Positions 9,892-19,837 of a stretch of DNA of 32,779 nt are shown piece after piece. The first letter of the stretch is position 1; each line of letters begins with the position of its first letter. The stretch spans positions 1 through 32,779 of the forward strand of contig JASAOO010003254.1 of assembly GCA_030849075.1 (NCBI GenBank). Direction: 5' to 3'. The translations under genes and the position numbers were made by a program. The notes below the pieces were generated by a model. The model was not told the DNA's origin, searched no databases, and saw only the letters and a program-made list of their open reading frames with translations. The DNA comes from Zelonia costaricensis. Its lineage: Eukaryota; Euglenozoa; Kinetoplastea; Trypanosomatida; Trypanosomatidae.

Positions 9892-10159
9892 GTGCTGCCT
9901 ACGCGATTCCCTCCCCCTCCCCCCCCCGCCTCACCCCACCCCTTGACTCGCCGTGTTGCTGCTGGCCGACGTACACGCGTGGCCACCGCTGTGAAAGGGG
10001 GGGGGCATCGAGGCGGCCGAACGTGGTGCGAGACGTCTGTGAATGACGGACAGACGGTGCGTGCGTGCGTGTTGATGCGTGCGTGTGCCACCGCATCGCT
10101 GCTTTGTTTATGCGCCTTCTTCTTCTCGTATCTTATCTCGCCATTTTCCCGTGTGTGAA

Positions 10160-10161
<2 letters not shown>

Positions 10162-10208
<47 letters not shown>
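10162..10208. repeat. (TG)n microsatellite, about 47 bp
   Basis: An uninterrupted TG run ending in gcag. It is the longest perfect dinucleotide repeat in the window and lies 270 bp after the LRR-protein stop. Confidence 0.95.
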
Positions 10209-10210
<2 letters not shown>

Positions 10211-11065
10211 CGGTGAAGCGAACGTGGTTGGAGTCGTCGCACCGGTGCAGACGACACTAACGACGTCGACGCCTCTCTTGCGTCGCAGACCGACACTGCT
10301 GACACAAACACAAACAGACAACACACACCCGCGCACACGCACCTCTCTCCTAAACCCCCCTCAGTCCATCTTCTCCGTCCATTACTGCTTTCAGCTCCCC
10401 TCCCCCCTCTTCGCTTTCCACCTCCGCACAAACGCGTTTTCTCTTTGTTTTCGTTTGTTGTTCGTCTCCTCCACTTGCGCACCTCTTGCAAGCACTGCTA
10501 CGAGTTGCCCTTCTCTCGCTCCCTCCCCCCCCCCCACCCCCCCACCCACCCCACCCCCGTTGCAGCCCCGGAGCCCAGTCTTCTCATGTCTTTGCGTTGT
10601 GTGATGTGCACACCAGTTCGGGTTCGTCCCCCTCCCCCTCGCCTTCATTCTCCGCACTTCGCCACACACACACACACACACACACGACTACAGAACTGCC
10701 GATCTCCGTCACCCCCACCCAACGGCAGTGATGGTGCGGCCGCTCTCATTTCCTTTCCCCCTGTCCATCTTCCCGCTGGTGGGTGTCTGTGTGTATGTGT
10801 GTGTGTGTGTGTCTGCGTGCCTGTGCGTCGGTGTGTGTGTGTGTGTATGTGTGTATCAATCCCGCTTGTCACCGCTGCCGCTGTCGTTCAGGCGCTTCAC
10901 ACACCGCACACACACACATACACAGACGCATCACCACCACAACACCTCCCTCCCACCCCGTCGACGTTCCCTTCTCGCTGCCTTCTCCCCTGCCTCTCCA
11001 TTTTTCGCTTTCCGACGACACTCTGCCGTCATAACCATCTTCGCCCTCCCCCTCCCCCTCTTTTC

Positions 11066-11067
11066 AG
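11066..11067 (+). promoter_or_regulatory. Candidate trans-splice acceptor directly before an ATG
   Basis: A clean C/T tract (about 11046-11065) ends in ttttcag, immediately followed by ATG at 11068. The signal looks good, but an acceptor touching the start codon is unusual, and the ORF behind it is weak. Confidence 0.35.
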
Positions 11068-11490
11068 ATGTCCGTGCTTCGCGTCTGCCTCCCTTCCCGC
11101 CTCTGCGACATCCTCGTTGCGCCTGCTTCGTCGTGCGGCGATTCGGCGCGCCGCGTGCGAGGCGCATCTCCGCCTCCCTCGAGCTCGCCCGCGCACCGTC
11201 ACGGCGCCGTGCGCGCAGACATGCGAGTGCGGTTGGCGTGGACGGCCTCGTCCTCGTCGACGCGAGTTGAGGAATGCGCGTATTGGTGTGGCCGTCGCGC
11301 GCCTCACCACGTCGCCTGCAACTACCGTCTCTGTGCGCGTGCACCCGAAGTGCACCCTCGACTACAACGTGACCGCACGCACACACACACGCACGTTCCA
11401 AGTTTATGCAGGCCCCACGCGACCATCGCATGGAGAGTCCGCCGCCAGCGCAAGGCGCAGCGACAGCCCAGCGAGGGTGCAGTCACGTGA
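11068..11490 (+). CDS. Possible small protein, 140 aa, weak candidate
   Basis: This ORF begins right after a pyrimidine tract and AG. It sits between a CA block (10906-10925) and a TG block (11562-11590), the same arrangement as the confident genes. The first part reads as ordinary non-repetitive sequence and contains several Cys (VEECAYWCGRR at about 69-79). A short CA repeat encodes His-Thr near residue 107. Third-position GC looks clearly lower than in the confident genes, and another frame on the same strand is equally open, so it may be untranslated RNA or a decayed gene. No family was recognised. Confidence 0.2.
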   Translation: MSVLRVCLPSRLCDILVAPASSCGDSARRVRGASPPPSSSPAHRHGAVRADMRVRLAWTASSSSTRVEECAYWCGRRAPHHVACNYRLCARAPEVHPRLQRDRTHTHTHVPSLCRPHATIAWRVRRQRKAQRQPSEGAVT

Positions 11491-11714
11491 AACGAAGGAA
11501 GTGGGCACGTCGCGGCCTCACGCGAGCCCCCCCCCCAGCGCATCGCCAGAGTCACCGTGCACGTGTGTGTGGTGGGTGGTGGGTGGTGTGTGTTGGGGGC
11601 GAGGGGCCAGCGCCTTTTCCTCGACCCCACCCCCGTCCCAAACTGCTCTTCTGCCGCTCTCTGCTGTCTTCCTCGATGCCTTTTCACACACGATGCCTCT
11701 TCACCGACACCTCA

Positions 11715-11742
11715 ACACACACACACACACACACACACACAC
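11715..11742. repeat. (CA)n microsatellite
   Basis: A perfect CA run in the spacer before the coiled-coil protein gene. A shorter one follows at 11948-11964. Confidence 0.95.
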
Positions 11743-12039
11743 GCCTGATGCGCGCAGGTGCACGCATTTGAGCTCGAGCCCCCTGACGTACACCCAGTCC
11801 ACAAGTCCCCCCCCCCCGCGCCTCTGCTCGACTTTTCCTTTTTCCTTCCCACATCGCCATCGTGCGGCTTACATCACTTGAAGCGTTCATCCCCGCTTGG
11901 GCTCGTCTGCCTTCTCCACGTGTCTCTACCTCTCTGCTGACGCCGAGCACACACACACACACACCGAACTCGTCACCGACACCACCTCCCCTTCCGTACC
12001 CACCCCGCCCCGCCCCGCCCCCCCCCTGCGAGCCCTGCA

Positions 12040-12041
12040 AG
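12040..12041 (+). promoter_or_regulatory. Candidate trans-splice acceptor AG
   Basis: The AG in tgcaagtcgca lies just before the ATG at 12047, behind a C-rich tract (11987-12026) with few T. The AG at 12031 is an alternative. The very short leader makes this uncertain. Confidence 0.25.
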
Positions 12042-12046
12042 TCGCA

Positions 12047-15000
12047 ATGAACGGGCGGAACGGCAACGGCAGCGTGGCCACCGTCGCCGCGCCGGCATCG
12101 TCGACCCCGCCCAGTGTCACCGGCAGCACCGATGCCACGCCAACCACGGCCGCCGCCACCACTGCAGGCGGTCTGCCCGCACCGGTGGAGCTGACCACGG
12201 CTCACGCGCAGCTCGTGCTGCTCGAAGAGGCAATTCGGGCGGCCGCGGCAGGAGGCGCAGCCGCGGCCTCCTCGAGTACGACGTCGCCGTCCTCGGCGGT
12301 AGCGCTCAAGCGCCCTTCGGAGGCGAAGCGCAGCACGAGCACCGCCACCAGCGCTGGGTGGGCACCGTCGTCGCGGCAGGGCTCCCTCACGCACGCCCCC
12401 GCCTTCTCGCCGCCCGCTGCCACCGCCGCGGCCGCTGAGTACGGCCTGCCCACCGGTATCATGGCCGCGCCGCGCGCCGCCAGCAACGCCGCCTCACCCT
12501 CCGGCGCGAGTGAGCGGCTTAGTGCGCTGCACGACAACCTGCGCCGTGTGCGCCGCCTCATGCAGGAGTACGAAGAAGCCTCGCAGCGTGTGATCACAGT
12601 GCACCTCAAGCCTTCCAGCGTGACGGGTGAACCGATGCTCGGCTCCGTGACGACGATCGACAGCGCGCAGCACGCTGCTGAGGCCGCGAAGAGCAGCACC
12701 TCGACCACAGCAGCCGGAGCCGCGGAGCTGCCGACGCCGCATCGCCCATCGCAGCCGCTCACCGGCGCGTCCGCTGCCCAACGTCCGTCGCCTCAGCAGC
12801 AGCAGCAGCAGCAGGGGCATTCGCTGCCGGCATCACCCCGCGCCGCCGGGCCGCCCCAGGCCCCCTCGCTGCACCAGCGCCGCGCCCTCGCCAGCGACGT
12901 CGTCTTCGCTCGCTTCTGCGGCCTGCGGGTGTCGCCGGACCAGCTGCTGCTGGCGCTGCCCACCCCGGCCGCCGCCGCGGCACCCGGCGGCGGCGCCAAC
13001 ACCTCGACTGCCTCACCCACGAAGTCGACTCAAGGCGGCCTTCCGCGCCCGGGCGGCCCGCAGACCCCCGTCGCCCTGCGCGGCATCGACGACGACGACG
13101 CGGGCGAGAGCGGCGACGACTCGGACACCGCATTGGCGCAGAGCAACCCCAGCGGCAAGACGAACGGCAGCAGGGCCTCGCGTAAGAGCTCGCCGTCCCC
13201 GTCCCTGATGCAGCGCTTGGTCCAGCAGCGACAGCGCACCACCGCCGAGGCCGCGCTCGAGGCGTACTCGCGCTTCTTCCTGTACCCCGCACGCCACGGA
13301 GTCGCCGGCAGCGGCAACGAAACCCCGACAGCCTCAGCCTCACTGACGGCGGCCACGGCGGCCGCGGCGGCGTCCACGGCGATGTCGCCCCTGACCGTGG
13401 GCTTCTCGCCCGCGAGCGGCGTGGGCATCGCCACACCAGCGGGCGCCGCCTCCCCGACGCCGTCGACGAGCCTCAGCCCGGCAACCCCCGCGGCGGCGGC
13501 GGTCGTGGTGGCGGCCACCTCCGCCGCGGGGGCCGCCGTCGTGCGGGAGCTGCAGGACACGGAGTCCCAGTTTGCAGCCCTGCGCCGCTGTCGCCTCTTT
13601 GCGTACGAGGGGCAACTCAAGGCGCTCGCCGTGGCGGCGGCGGCGGCCGATGCGGCGCGGGGCATAGGAGATCTCCCCGGCGGCACCGCACGCGGCGGGA
13701 AGCCGCGTGGCGCCAGCGGGCCCGCACCCGCCGCGGCCGCCGCGGCCGCATTAGCCTCGATGAGCGCGGGATCTAACGAGGACGTTCGGTGGCAGCACAT
13801 GCCGGTGGCGGTGCAGCACATGCAAGACAGCCTTGCCGCGCTGCAGGCCCGCTTCACCCGCGACTCGCAGTACGCCAATTGTGGGGCGCCGGCGGTCGCC
13901 GTGACGCGGCAGCTGCACGCCTGGACGCAGCCGCTGCTGCGGCAGCTGAACGAGCTCCTCTCGAACCCGACGCTGGAGGAGGTGGACGAGGCGACGCGTG
14001 AGAAGCTGCGCCGGATGAAGTTTGATGTGGAGGAGCTGCAGCAGGCGCAGGCCGAGGCCATCGCGAACGGCGACATGCAGCACTCGGAGGAGCTCTACTA
14101 CGAGCAAACTTCGCTCGCCGAGGCGCTGACGGCGCCGTACGACGAGCTCGAGGCCACCATGCAGGAGTACCTCGAGCTGTGCGTTGATCTGCCGCTGGTG
14201 AAGCTGCAGGAGCAGCAGGAGCTGATGACCTCGCGGCTCACCCACCTCATCGAAGAGAACGCGGGGCAGCTGTCAGAGGTGATGCAGGACCTTGAGCGGG
14301 TGCGGGAGAAGCGCCGCGCGGTGGCCCAGACGCGGCACCGGCAGCGCAACAACATGTCGAGCTACCACCACGCGTGGCGAAAGGCGTGGCAGGCAAACAG
14401 CGATCAGCAGCTCACGTGTTACCGGGCAATGGAGCAGCTGGAGAAGCAGCTGCACGACCTGCAGCAGGCCAACAGCTTCCTCGTCGACGACTGGATTACC
14501 CGGGTGTCGCAGGAGCGGCAGCGCGAGGAGGACGCGGCGGCGTTTGCGTGCTTCGCCGATGCCCGTGGCGCCGCGCTGGCGGAGACGCAGCGCAACCTGC
14601 AGGCGGTCGTGGATGGGCTGCGGCAGTACAGCGGCGCCGTGCACTTCAGCTGCCGCCACGCCGAGGCCTTCGCCCGCGAGGTGCTGCAGGGGCACGTGAA
14701 CGCGGCCCAGCTCGCGCTTCGCATGGACCGGCTGGCGCAGTTCCGTTCCCTCTACCTCACCCTCGGCGACCTGCGCTTCAAGAAGGCGCGCAACGCCGAG
14801 GAGATCGAGAAGAAGATTGAGTACTACACCCTGCAGCAGGAGGTGGCCATGGACGCGCTGAACCCCAAGGCGCGGGAGTACAGCCAAGCGAAGCAGCGCT
14901 GGGACGCCGCGCGGTCGGAGGCGATGGCGCAGCTCGCCGCCCTCGACCAGCGCAGCCAGGCGCAGCTGGAGGGCTTCCGGCCGACAGAGCGGCTGCTGCG

Positions 15001-15694
15001 GCAGGCAGGCGTGGACTTCGTGTCCCCCGAGGAGGAGCTCGCACGGCGCACGCAGCAGCGCGCGCAGAAGCTGATCGAGTACCAGCAGCTCATCGAGGAG
15101 GGCATAGGAGTGCGCCCGCCCAGCAGCGCGGGGGTTGGGACGTCTTCTCCCGGCACGGCGCACCTCGCCGCAACCACCTCCGGGCCCACGCCGCAGCCGC
15201 CCGCGACGGGGCGTCCCATGTCGGCGACGTGGGCCAACGCGCGCGGCAGCGCCCCACCGGCGCGGCTGCAGGCCGTGCAGGCCGTGCACCCCTCGTCCTC
15301 CTCGCGGCCGCCGTCCAGCGACGCCGGCACCGCGGCTGAGATCCCGCGCGGGCCGCAGCTGCCCCCGCTGCCGAACATCGATGCCGCGGCGGCTCCCCTG
15401 CCGCCGCCCTCGTCCGCCTCTGCCCGCGCAGCCCGTGCGGCGGACCAGCAGCAGCAGCAGCAGCAGCCGAGTGAGAGCATCGGCACGCTGCACAGCCTTA
15501 ACAGCCTGCACGCCACCGAGGAGCGCATCATGCACGACATCTCCAAGACCGCGCTCGTCGGCAGGGCGCAGACCGCGAGTGTCGGCGGCGGGGACGAGCG
15601 CGGCACTGGCCGCAGCCACCACACCAGCGTATGCGCCTCGAGTGGCACTCGGGCCGCGGCCCCGCTGCCGGCGCGACACAGCATGCAGCGCTGA
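12047..15694 (+). CDS. Coiled-coil protein of probable paraflagellar rod type
   Basis: Predicted 1215 aa. Residues 1-575 are mostly Ala/Ser/Thr/Pro-rich and likely disordered, with a CAG-encoded Q run at 250-256 and an acidic patch near 347-360. Residues about 580-1020 are a charged helical and coiled-coil domain with RRMKFDVEELQQAQ, EAIANGDMQHSEELYYEQ, SLYLTLGDLRFKK and a C-terminal GFRPTERLLRQAGVDF. This layout matches what I remember of the paraflagellar rod (PFR) domain, found in proteins of the lattice beside the trypanosomatid flagellar axoneme. I have not aligned it. A second Q run is at 1134-1140 in a disordered tail. The canonical major rod proteins are about 600 aa, so this would be an extended relative. 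The ATG at 12047 is chosen because upstream in-frame sequence encodes CA-repeat His-Thr. Confidence 0.75.
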   Translation: MNGRNGNGSVATVAAPASSTPPSVTGSTDATPTTAAATTAGGLPAPVELTTAHAQLVLLEEAIRAAAAGGAAAASSSTTSPSSAVALKRPSEAKRSTSTATSAGWAPSSRQGSLTHAPAFSPPAATAAAAEYGLPTGIMAAPRAASNAASPSGASERLSALHDNLRRVRRLMQEYEEASQRVITVHLKPSSVTGEPMLGSVTTIDSAQHAAEAAKSSTSTTAAGAAELPTPHRPSQPLTGASAAQRPSPQQQQQQQGHSLPASPRAAGPPQAPSLHQRRALASDVVFARFCGLRVSPDQLLLALPTPAAAAAPGGGANTSTASPTKSTQGGLPRPGGPQTPVALRGIDDDDAGESGDDSDTALAQSNPSGKTNGSRASRKSSPSPSLMQRLVQQRQRTTAEAALEAYSRFFLYPARHGVAGSGNETPTASASLTAATAAAAASTAMSPLTVGFSPASGVGIATPAGAASPTPSTSLSPATPAAAAVVVAATSAAGAAVVRELQDTESQFAALRRCRLFAYEGQLKALAVAAAAADAARGIGDLPGGTARGGKPRGASGPAPAAAAAAALASMSAGSNEDVRWQHMPVAVQHMQDSLAALQARFTRDSQYANCGAPAVAVTRQLHAWTQPLLRQLNELLSNPTLEEVDEATREKLRRMKFDVEELQQAQAEAIANGDMQHSEELYYEQTSLAEALTAPYDELEATMQEYLELCVDLPLVKLQEQQELMTSRLTHLIEENAGQLSEVMQDLERVREKRRAVAQTRHRQRNNMSSYHHAWRKAWQANSDQQLTCYRAMEQLEKQLHDLQQANSFLVDDWITRVSQERQREEDAAAFACFADARGAALAETQRNLQAVVDGLRQYSGAVHFSCRHAEAFAREVLQGHVNAAQLALRMDRLAQFRSLYLTLGDLRFKKARNAEEIEKKIEYYTLQQEVAMDALNPKAREYSQAKQRWDAARSEAMAQLAALDQRSQAQLEGFRPTERLLRQAGVDFVSPEEELARRTQQRAQKLIEYQQLIEEGIGVRPPSSAGVGTSSPGTAHLAATTSGPTPQPPATGRPMSATWANARGSAPPARLQAVQAVHPSSSSRPPSSDAGTAAEIPRGPQLPPLPNIDAAAAPLPPPSSASARAARAADQQQQQQQPSESIGTLHSLNSLHATEERIMHDISKTALVGRAQTASVGGGDERGTGRSHHTSVCASSGTRAAAPLPARHSMQR

Positions 15695-17098
15695 CGGCGC
15701 ACCTGCGTGCAAGTTCGTGTGCCTGTGTCTGTGTGTGTGTGTGCGTGTGGAGGGAAAGGTCTTCTCGGCACCGGTTGTCACCTCCATCGCCTAGAAGCGC
15801 ACCTGGACGCACGCAAACACGCACATCGACGTGGGCCGTCCGCCCGTCCCTCCCTTCGACCGTTTCTTCTCTTTGCTGCTGCACGCATGCGGTGTGGCTG
15901 CTCGATGTATTCTCCCGCCGTGGACTGCTCGGCGTCGTCATCGTCGTCGTTGTCCATGAGCCTCCGCGTACGCGCGTGTGTGTGGGAGGGGGGGGGGTCG
16001 GTGAGTGCCCCGTTGACCGATGGAACCGCCACGCCACCTCGTCACGTCTTCTCTTCCTTTTCATCCCGCCTCTGCGCTGTTCTTCTCTCCGTGCCGGCTG
16101 ACGCGTTGCCTCGACGCGACACGTTCCGTGTTTGGGGGGGGGTCCCTCCGCCTTCTTGGAGAATCCAAGAGACACGGCGTTGCCTGTGTCGTGAGTATTT
16201 ACGTGGTGGGGGAAGGGGGGAGAGGATGACCGCTGCCGGTGCGCTGAAGTCCTTCATCGGTGTGTCGCAGCCTCAACCCCCTCCCCCCTCTCCTGACCCC
16301 AACACACGCACACACACACACACCAACAACACGCACTTTCGGCAGCTTCCCTTTTTTGGATTCTGCCTGCGTCATTGCTTCGCGTGTGTGTCGTGTGTCC
16401 TGTGTGCGTGTGTGTGTGAGTGTGTGTTGCAGTGATTGTGATCGTTGACGTGATGGCTGCTCGCACCGCAGCGATCGCTTGTTCTGTTTCGTGTTTCTCA
16501 TGTATTTTTATCGGCGTCTCGTGCGTCGCGCCCCAGCCCACCCCCACCCCCAGCCCCGCCGCTGTCGCCCACTTTCACGCCGTTGGAGGGGGGCTCCTAT
16601 ATAGCTGCCCTCCTCCACGCATACACACAAACACACCTCCCACCCCACCTCTCTCCCGGCTTCGATTTCTTCGCTCCACAAAGCGAAGACGCACGTGGGG
16701 ACGAGCTGTTCACTTCGAACCCCCGTGCCTCCCCTTCCTCTCCCGCTCCCGCCCCCTGCCCTACCGCGCTCGTGCAGGGGTGCGTCAGTCGCGGTGGGGC
16801 CGGGGGTGGGAGGACGGAGCTCTCTGGGGAAGTGCGAACCGCGCGCGTCGTCGTGCTCGCCGTGGTGCGCCGCTGCACCTTCGCTGCACACACACACACA
16901 CACGCCCTCCCCTCCACCTCCCCCTCCCCCCGCCGGTGCATGCCTGCTGGCTGTAGCTGCGACTCCTTCATCGCGGCGGCGTCCTCCCCGCGCGCAACTC
17001 TTAGACCTCCTCGTCCCCCGCCCCTTCGTTTCGCCCGTTTTTCTCGTGACGGATGTTGATCCTGCGTTTCACGTTCCATCATCACCACCGCCATCCTC
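15695..17098. other. Spacer between coiled-coil gene and E2 gene
   Basis: No gene is supported. TG-rich sequence follows the stop (15719-15752). Then come mixed sequence, a CA block at 16305-16323, another TG block at 16385-16430, CA blocks at 16620-16636 and 16888-16902, and a C/T tract at 17014-17047. The overlapping open frames are low-complexity. CA-rich sequence continues into the presumed leader (17142-17180). Confidence 0.65.
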
Positions 17099-17100
17099 AG
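17099..17100 (+). promoter_or_regulatory. Candidate trans-splice acceptor AG
   Basis: This is the first AG after the pyrimidine tract at 17014-17047, in catcctcag. It would give an 89-nt leader with no ATG before the start at 17190. Confidence 0.45.
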
Positions 17101-17189
17101 CACTCTTGCTCGAGAGCTCCACACCATCCCCTCCAACGGGTACACACACACTCACAGACACACACGCACGCACTCACACGCGCGTCGCC

Positions 17190-18794
17190 ATGTCCTACGC
17201 CTCCTCCGCCATCAAGCGGCTCAGCAACGAGTACCGCCATCTGCAGAAGCCAGAGAACCGCGTGCGCGAGTACTTCGTGGCCCCGCTGGAAGAGAACATC
17301 TTCGAGTGGCACTTCACCCTGCGCGGCCCGGGCGGCGATGATGGCAGTCTGCCGTACAAGGATGGCATCTACCACGGCGCCCTCATCTTCTCCCGCTCCT
17401 ACCCGCTGGAGCCGCCGGACATCGTCTTCTTCACCCGCAGCGGGCGCTTTTCCGTGCATGAGAAGATCTGCTCGACCATCAGCAGCTACCACAAGGAGCT
17501 GTGGCAGCCCACGTACGACGTCGCCCTCACCCTCACGGCGCTGCGCCACTTCATGGCCCAGGAGGACGAGGTCGGCGTCGGCGCGTTTCGCAAGAATATG
17601 GTGCCGCACGCCACCAAGGTGGAGTGGGCGGCGGATACGTGGCACTTCCGGTGTGAGGCCTGCGGGCGGGCCACCGCAGAGGTGTGGGAGACCGAAATGA
17701 AGATGCACCCCGAGATCTCGCCAGAGAAGGAGGCGCAGGTGCCGAAGCTGCCTCCGCCGCAGCAGCTCGCGGCTGCCGACGCCGAGACCCCAACTCCACC
17801 GGCGACGGAGGGAGCAGACGCAGGGGAGGCTGCAGCGTCCGCGGATGCCGCCGAACCCCAAGACGCGGCATCAGCGGCGCCCGCCGCAGCAGCAACTGTG
17901 CAAGAGCCGCCAGCGAGTGCGACCACAGCGGACGCGGAGCCGGCCGAGGCTGCAGCGGCCGTGGCGGACGAAGCAGTGGCAACGCAGCCCGTGCGCACCT
18001 CGGTGGAGTCAGAGGCGGTGGCGGCTGAGGAGGAAGCGGAGGTCTGCACGGGCGCGGCGCCACCGTCCCCGCCCGCCCCCGCAGCCGCCAGCGCCGCCTT
18101 AAACGAACTGCCGCCCCCGCCCCCGCCTCCAGCGGCACCCGCCGCCGCCGCCACCGCCGCCGCGCCTGTGGACAGTGCTGCGCCGTCTGTAGAACCGCGA
18201 CCGGCACACCCGCGCGCGGTGCCCTCCGATCCGGCTGAACCTCCTCCGGCAGCCCCTGTGGCGGAGGTCGGTGCCCTCGACTTCGCTGACGTCACCCCGG
18301 CGCGCGTCGTGCGGGCGCCGCTCATCGCGGACCCGCGCCCCGCACCCGCCACGGCGAACACCGCGACGACACGCAGTATCGAGCGCATTCGCTTCACCCC
18401 GATGATCCGCGAGCTGCGGCGGCGTGAAGAGGAAGAAGTGACCGCAGTTCCACCAGCATCGTCGGCACCGCCTGCCACTGCGCCCGCGCCGCAAGTGCGC
18501 AGATCAGAGCGTGCGAGCACCACCGCGGCGCCCGTGGACGCGATGCCCACCATCGCCGACACCCCTGCCAGCGCCCCCGGGCCCGCACCTCCGCAGCCGC
18601 CGGAGGCGGTCGATGCGCACCAGCAACTACAGCAGCAGCAGCAGCACCACGCGCTGACGATTGTTTTCGGAGTGCCCCCGCTGCAGGCGCGCCTGTCGCT
18701 CCGCGCCCTCGACCGAGCAATTGCGTGGAGCTTCGCGCTTGTCATTCTCATCCTAGTCCGGCGTGGACTGTGCGACTTTTTCTTCGCGTGGTAG
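17190..18794 (+). CDS. Tail-anchored ubiquitin-conjugating enzyme, UBE2J/Ubc6 type
   Basis: Predicted 534 aa. Residues 8-125 form a UBC core with family landmarks: IKRLSNEYRHLQ at 8-19, PLEENIFEWHFTLRGP at 32-47, YPLEPPDIVFFTRSGRF at 71-87 and the active-site KIC with C94, then SISSYHKELWQP. As in other UBE2J proteins, the usual HPN triad before the Cys is absent and TRSGRF stands in its place. The family accepts ubiquitin from E1 and works with E3s at the ER in degradation of misfolded proteins. A hydrophobic segment at about 510-524 close to the C-terminus (FALVILILV) is the tail anchor. Between them is a roughly 330-aa Ala/Pro/Glu-rich linker with a Q-rich run (478-485), far longer than in the human members. 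A C-x-x-C pair (C155, C158) follows the core. The start agrees with the fold and the leader. Confidence 0.92.
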   Translation: MSYASSAIKRLSNEYRHLQKPENRVREYFVAPLEENIFEWHFTLRGPGGDDGSLPYKDGIYHGALIFSRSYPLEPPDIVFFTRSGRFSVHEKICSTISSYHKELWQPTYDVALTLTALRHFMAQEDEVGVGAFRKNMVPHATKVEWAADTWHFRCEACGRATAEVWETEMKMHPEISPEKEAQVPKLPPPQQLAAADAETPTPPATEGADAGEAAASADAAEPQDAASAAPAAAATVQEPPASATTADAEPAEAAAAVADEAVATQPVRTSVESEAVAAEEEAEVCTGAAPPSPPAPAAASAALNELPPPPPPPAAPAAAATAAAPVDSAAPSVEPRPAHPRAVPSDPAEPPPAAPVAEVGALDFADVTPARVVRAPLIADPRPAPATANTATTRSIERIRFTPMIRELRRREEEEVTAVPPASSAPPATAPAPQVRRSERASTTAAPVDAMPTIADTPASAPGPAPPQPPEAVDAHQQLQQQQQHHALTIVFGVPPLQARLSLRALDRAIAWSFALVILILVRRGLCDFFFAW

Positions 18795-19771
18795 CGGGCG
18801 AGGTGGATTGGTGATGCCCGGCTCGTGCACACCTGGATCGCAGGTGCACCTGGCTTCTGCCCTTCGTCTGTGGCGGTCGTGTTTGTGTGTGTGCGTGTGT
18901 GTGTGCCTCTCTGTTCCTGCTTCTCCCTCCCACGCGGTCTTGCCCTCCCCACCCCCTACCCCCGCTCCCTGCACCTCCTCCTTCACCTCTCTGCCTCACA
19001 CGTCTGTGCTGCGTGCGCAGTGCAGTGGGGGCGCTGGATGGATGCGTCCAGCGAGGGCTGTCTGTCTACGTAGGAGCGTGTGTGTGTGTATGTGTGTGTG
19101 TATGTGTGTATGTGTGTGTATTAGTGCGCGTGGACGGCACCACACTGCAGGCTGTGTCTGCTCGTGCTCGTCTCTTGTGCGCACGTTACCGCGTTCACTG
19201 TGCTTCTGCTTTTCGTCTGTCCTCCACGTCGTCGTCGCCGTCGCCCTGCCAAGGGGTGGTGCCGTGCGCTCTCCAGCGCCGCACCGACACCTCCGCGGAC
19301 GCGCGCTGCTCCGTCGCTGGCCTCGCGCAGCGTTGCGCCACGGTGGCCACGACGCCTGCACCACCACCACCCCCCCCCGCAACCCTCCTGACGCGCCGAT
19401 ACCACGGAGTGGGGTCCCCCTTCCACCTTTCCCCTCCCCTCCCCCCTCCTTCAAGCCGCCAAGACGCCGTGGCGCGTTGATGAGGAGGGAGACAAGGGGG
19501 AGAGGGGGGGTCAGTGGCCAGCACTCGCCGCACGCGGCATCGCACGGTTGCCGGTCTCTTCGCCGCGTCACTCCTCCGCCCGATGCACGCACACACGGCG
19601 TCTATGAAGCAGCTCCATCGTGTCTTGGCCTTCTTCCTCTCCACACACACACACACACATTCCACCGCTTACACGCACACACACACACACACGCAGAAGA
19701 AAGCCCGGCGGCTGCACATCTCGGCAACACGTCCAGCACACACGCACACTCGTACGCACCGCCCTTCCCCT
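18795..19771. other. Spacer between E2 gene and large unknown gene
   Basis: No gene is supported. TG-rich runs lie at 18880-18904 and 19078-19121, then a stretch of more balanced composition (19140-19400), C-rich sequence, and CA runs at 19643-19658 and 19676-19692. Open frames in 18763-19773 are repeat-encoded at both ends and I do not accept them. Confidence 0.65.
19078..19121. repeat. (TG)n microsatellite with TA interruptions
   Basis: An imperfect TG run with regular TA interruptions, 283 bp after the E2 stop. Confidence 0.9.
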
Positions 19772-19773
19772 AG
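19772..19773 (+). promoter_or_regulatory. Candidate trans-splice acceptor AG
   Basis: The AG in cttcccctag gives a 64-nt ATG-free leader before 19838. The stronger C/T tract lies downstream (19774-19829), but the first AG after it is inside codon three of the ORF, so I favour this site. Confidence 0.35.
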
Positions 19774-19837
19774 CTTCTCTCTCCTGACTTGAACAACTTC
19801 CCTCCCTCCTTTTCTGTGCGTGTGTGGTCTTTCAACG

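Larger units (their letters stand above)
9892..12039. other. Long spacer with alternating TG and CA blocks
   Basis: This is the longest spacer between two genes in the window. TG blocks (10162-10208, 10786-10857, 11562-11590) alternate with CA blocks (10663-10685, 10906-10925, 11715-11742, 11948-11964). Elsewhere in the window TG blocks tend to follow stops and CA blocks precede starts, so this spacer may include one or two short transcripts. The only candidate I can point to is the ORF at 11068-11490. The frame open from 10445 to 11881 is mostly repeat-encoded and not credible. Confidence 0.6.

Noticed and set aside
10162..10208. TG repeat considered as telomeric or CRISPR-like
   Set aside because: It is a plain dinucleotide run without the TTAGGG hexamer of trypanosomatid telomeres and without spacers.
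10445..11881. 478-codon + strand frame in the long spacer
   Set aside because: It crosses several TG/CA blocks and C/T tracts. Only a short inner part is non-repetitive, and other frames are equally open there.
14273..15787. 504-aa antisense open frame over the coiled-coil gene
   Set aside because: It runs into spacer repeats at its start and is Leu/Arg/Val-rich antisense of coiled-coil codons.
16695..17189. N-terminal extension of the E2 enzyme
   Set aside because: The UBC fold begins within ten residues of the 17190 ATG. The extension is low-complexity spacer sequence and contains a likely splice acceptor.
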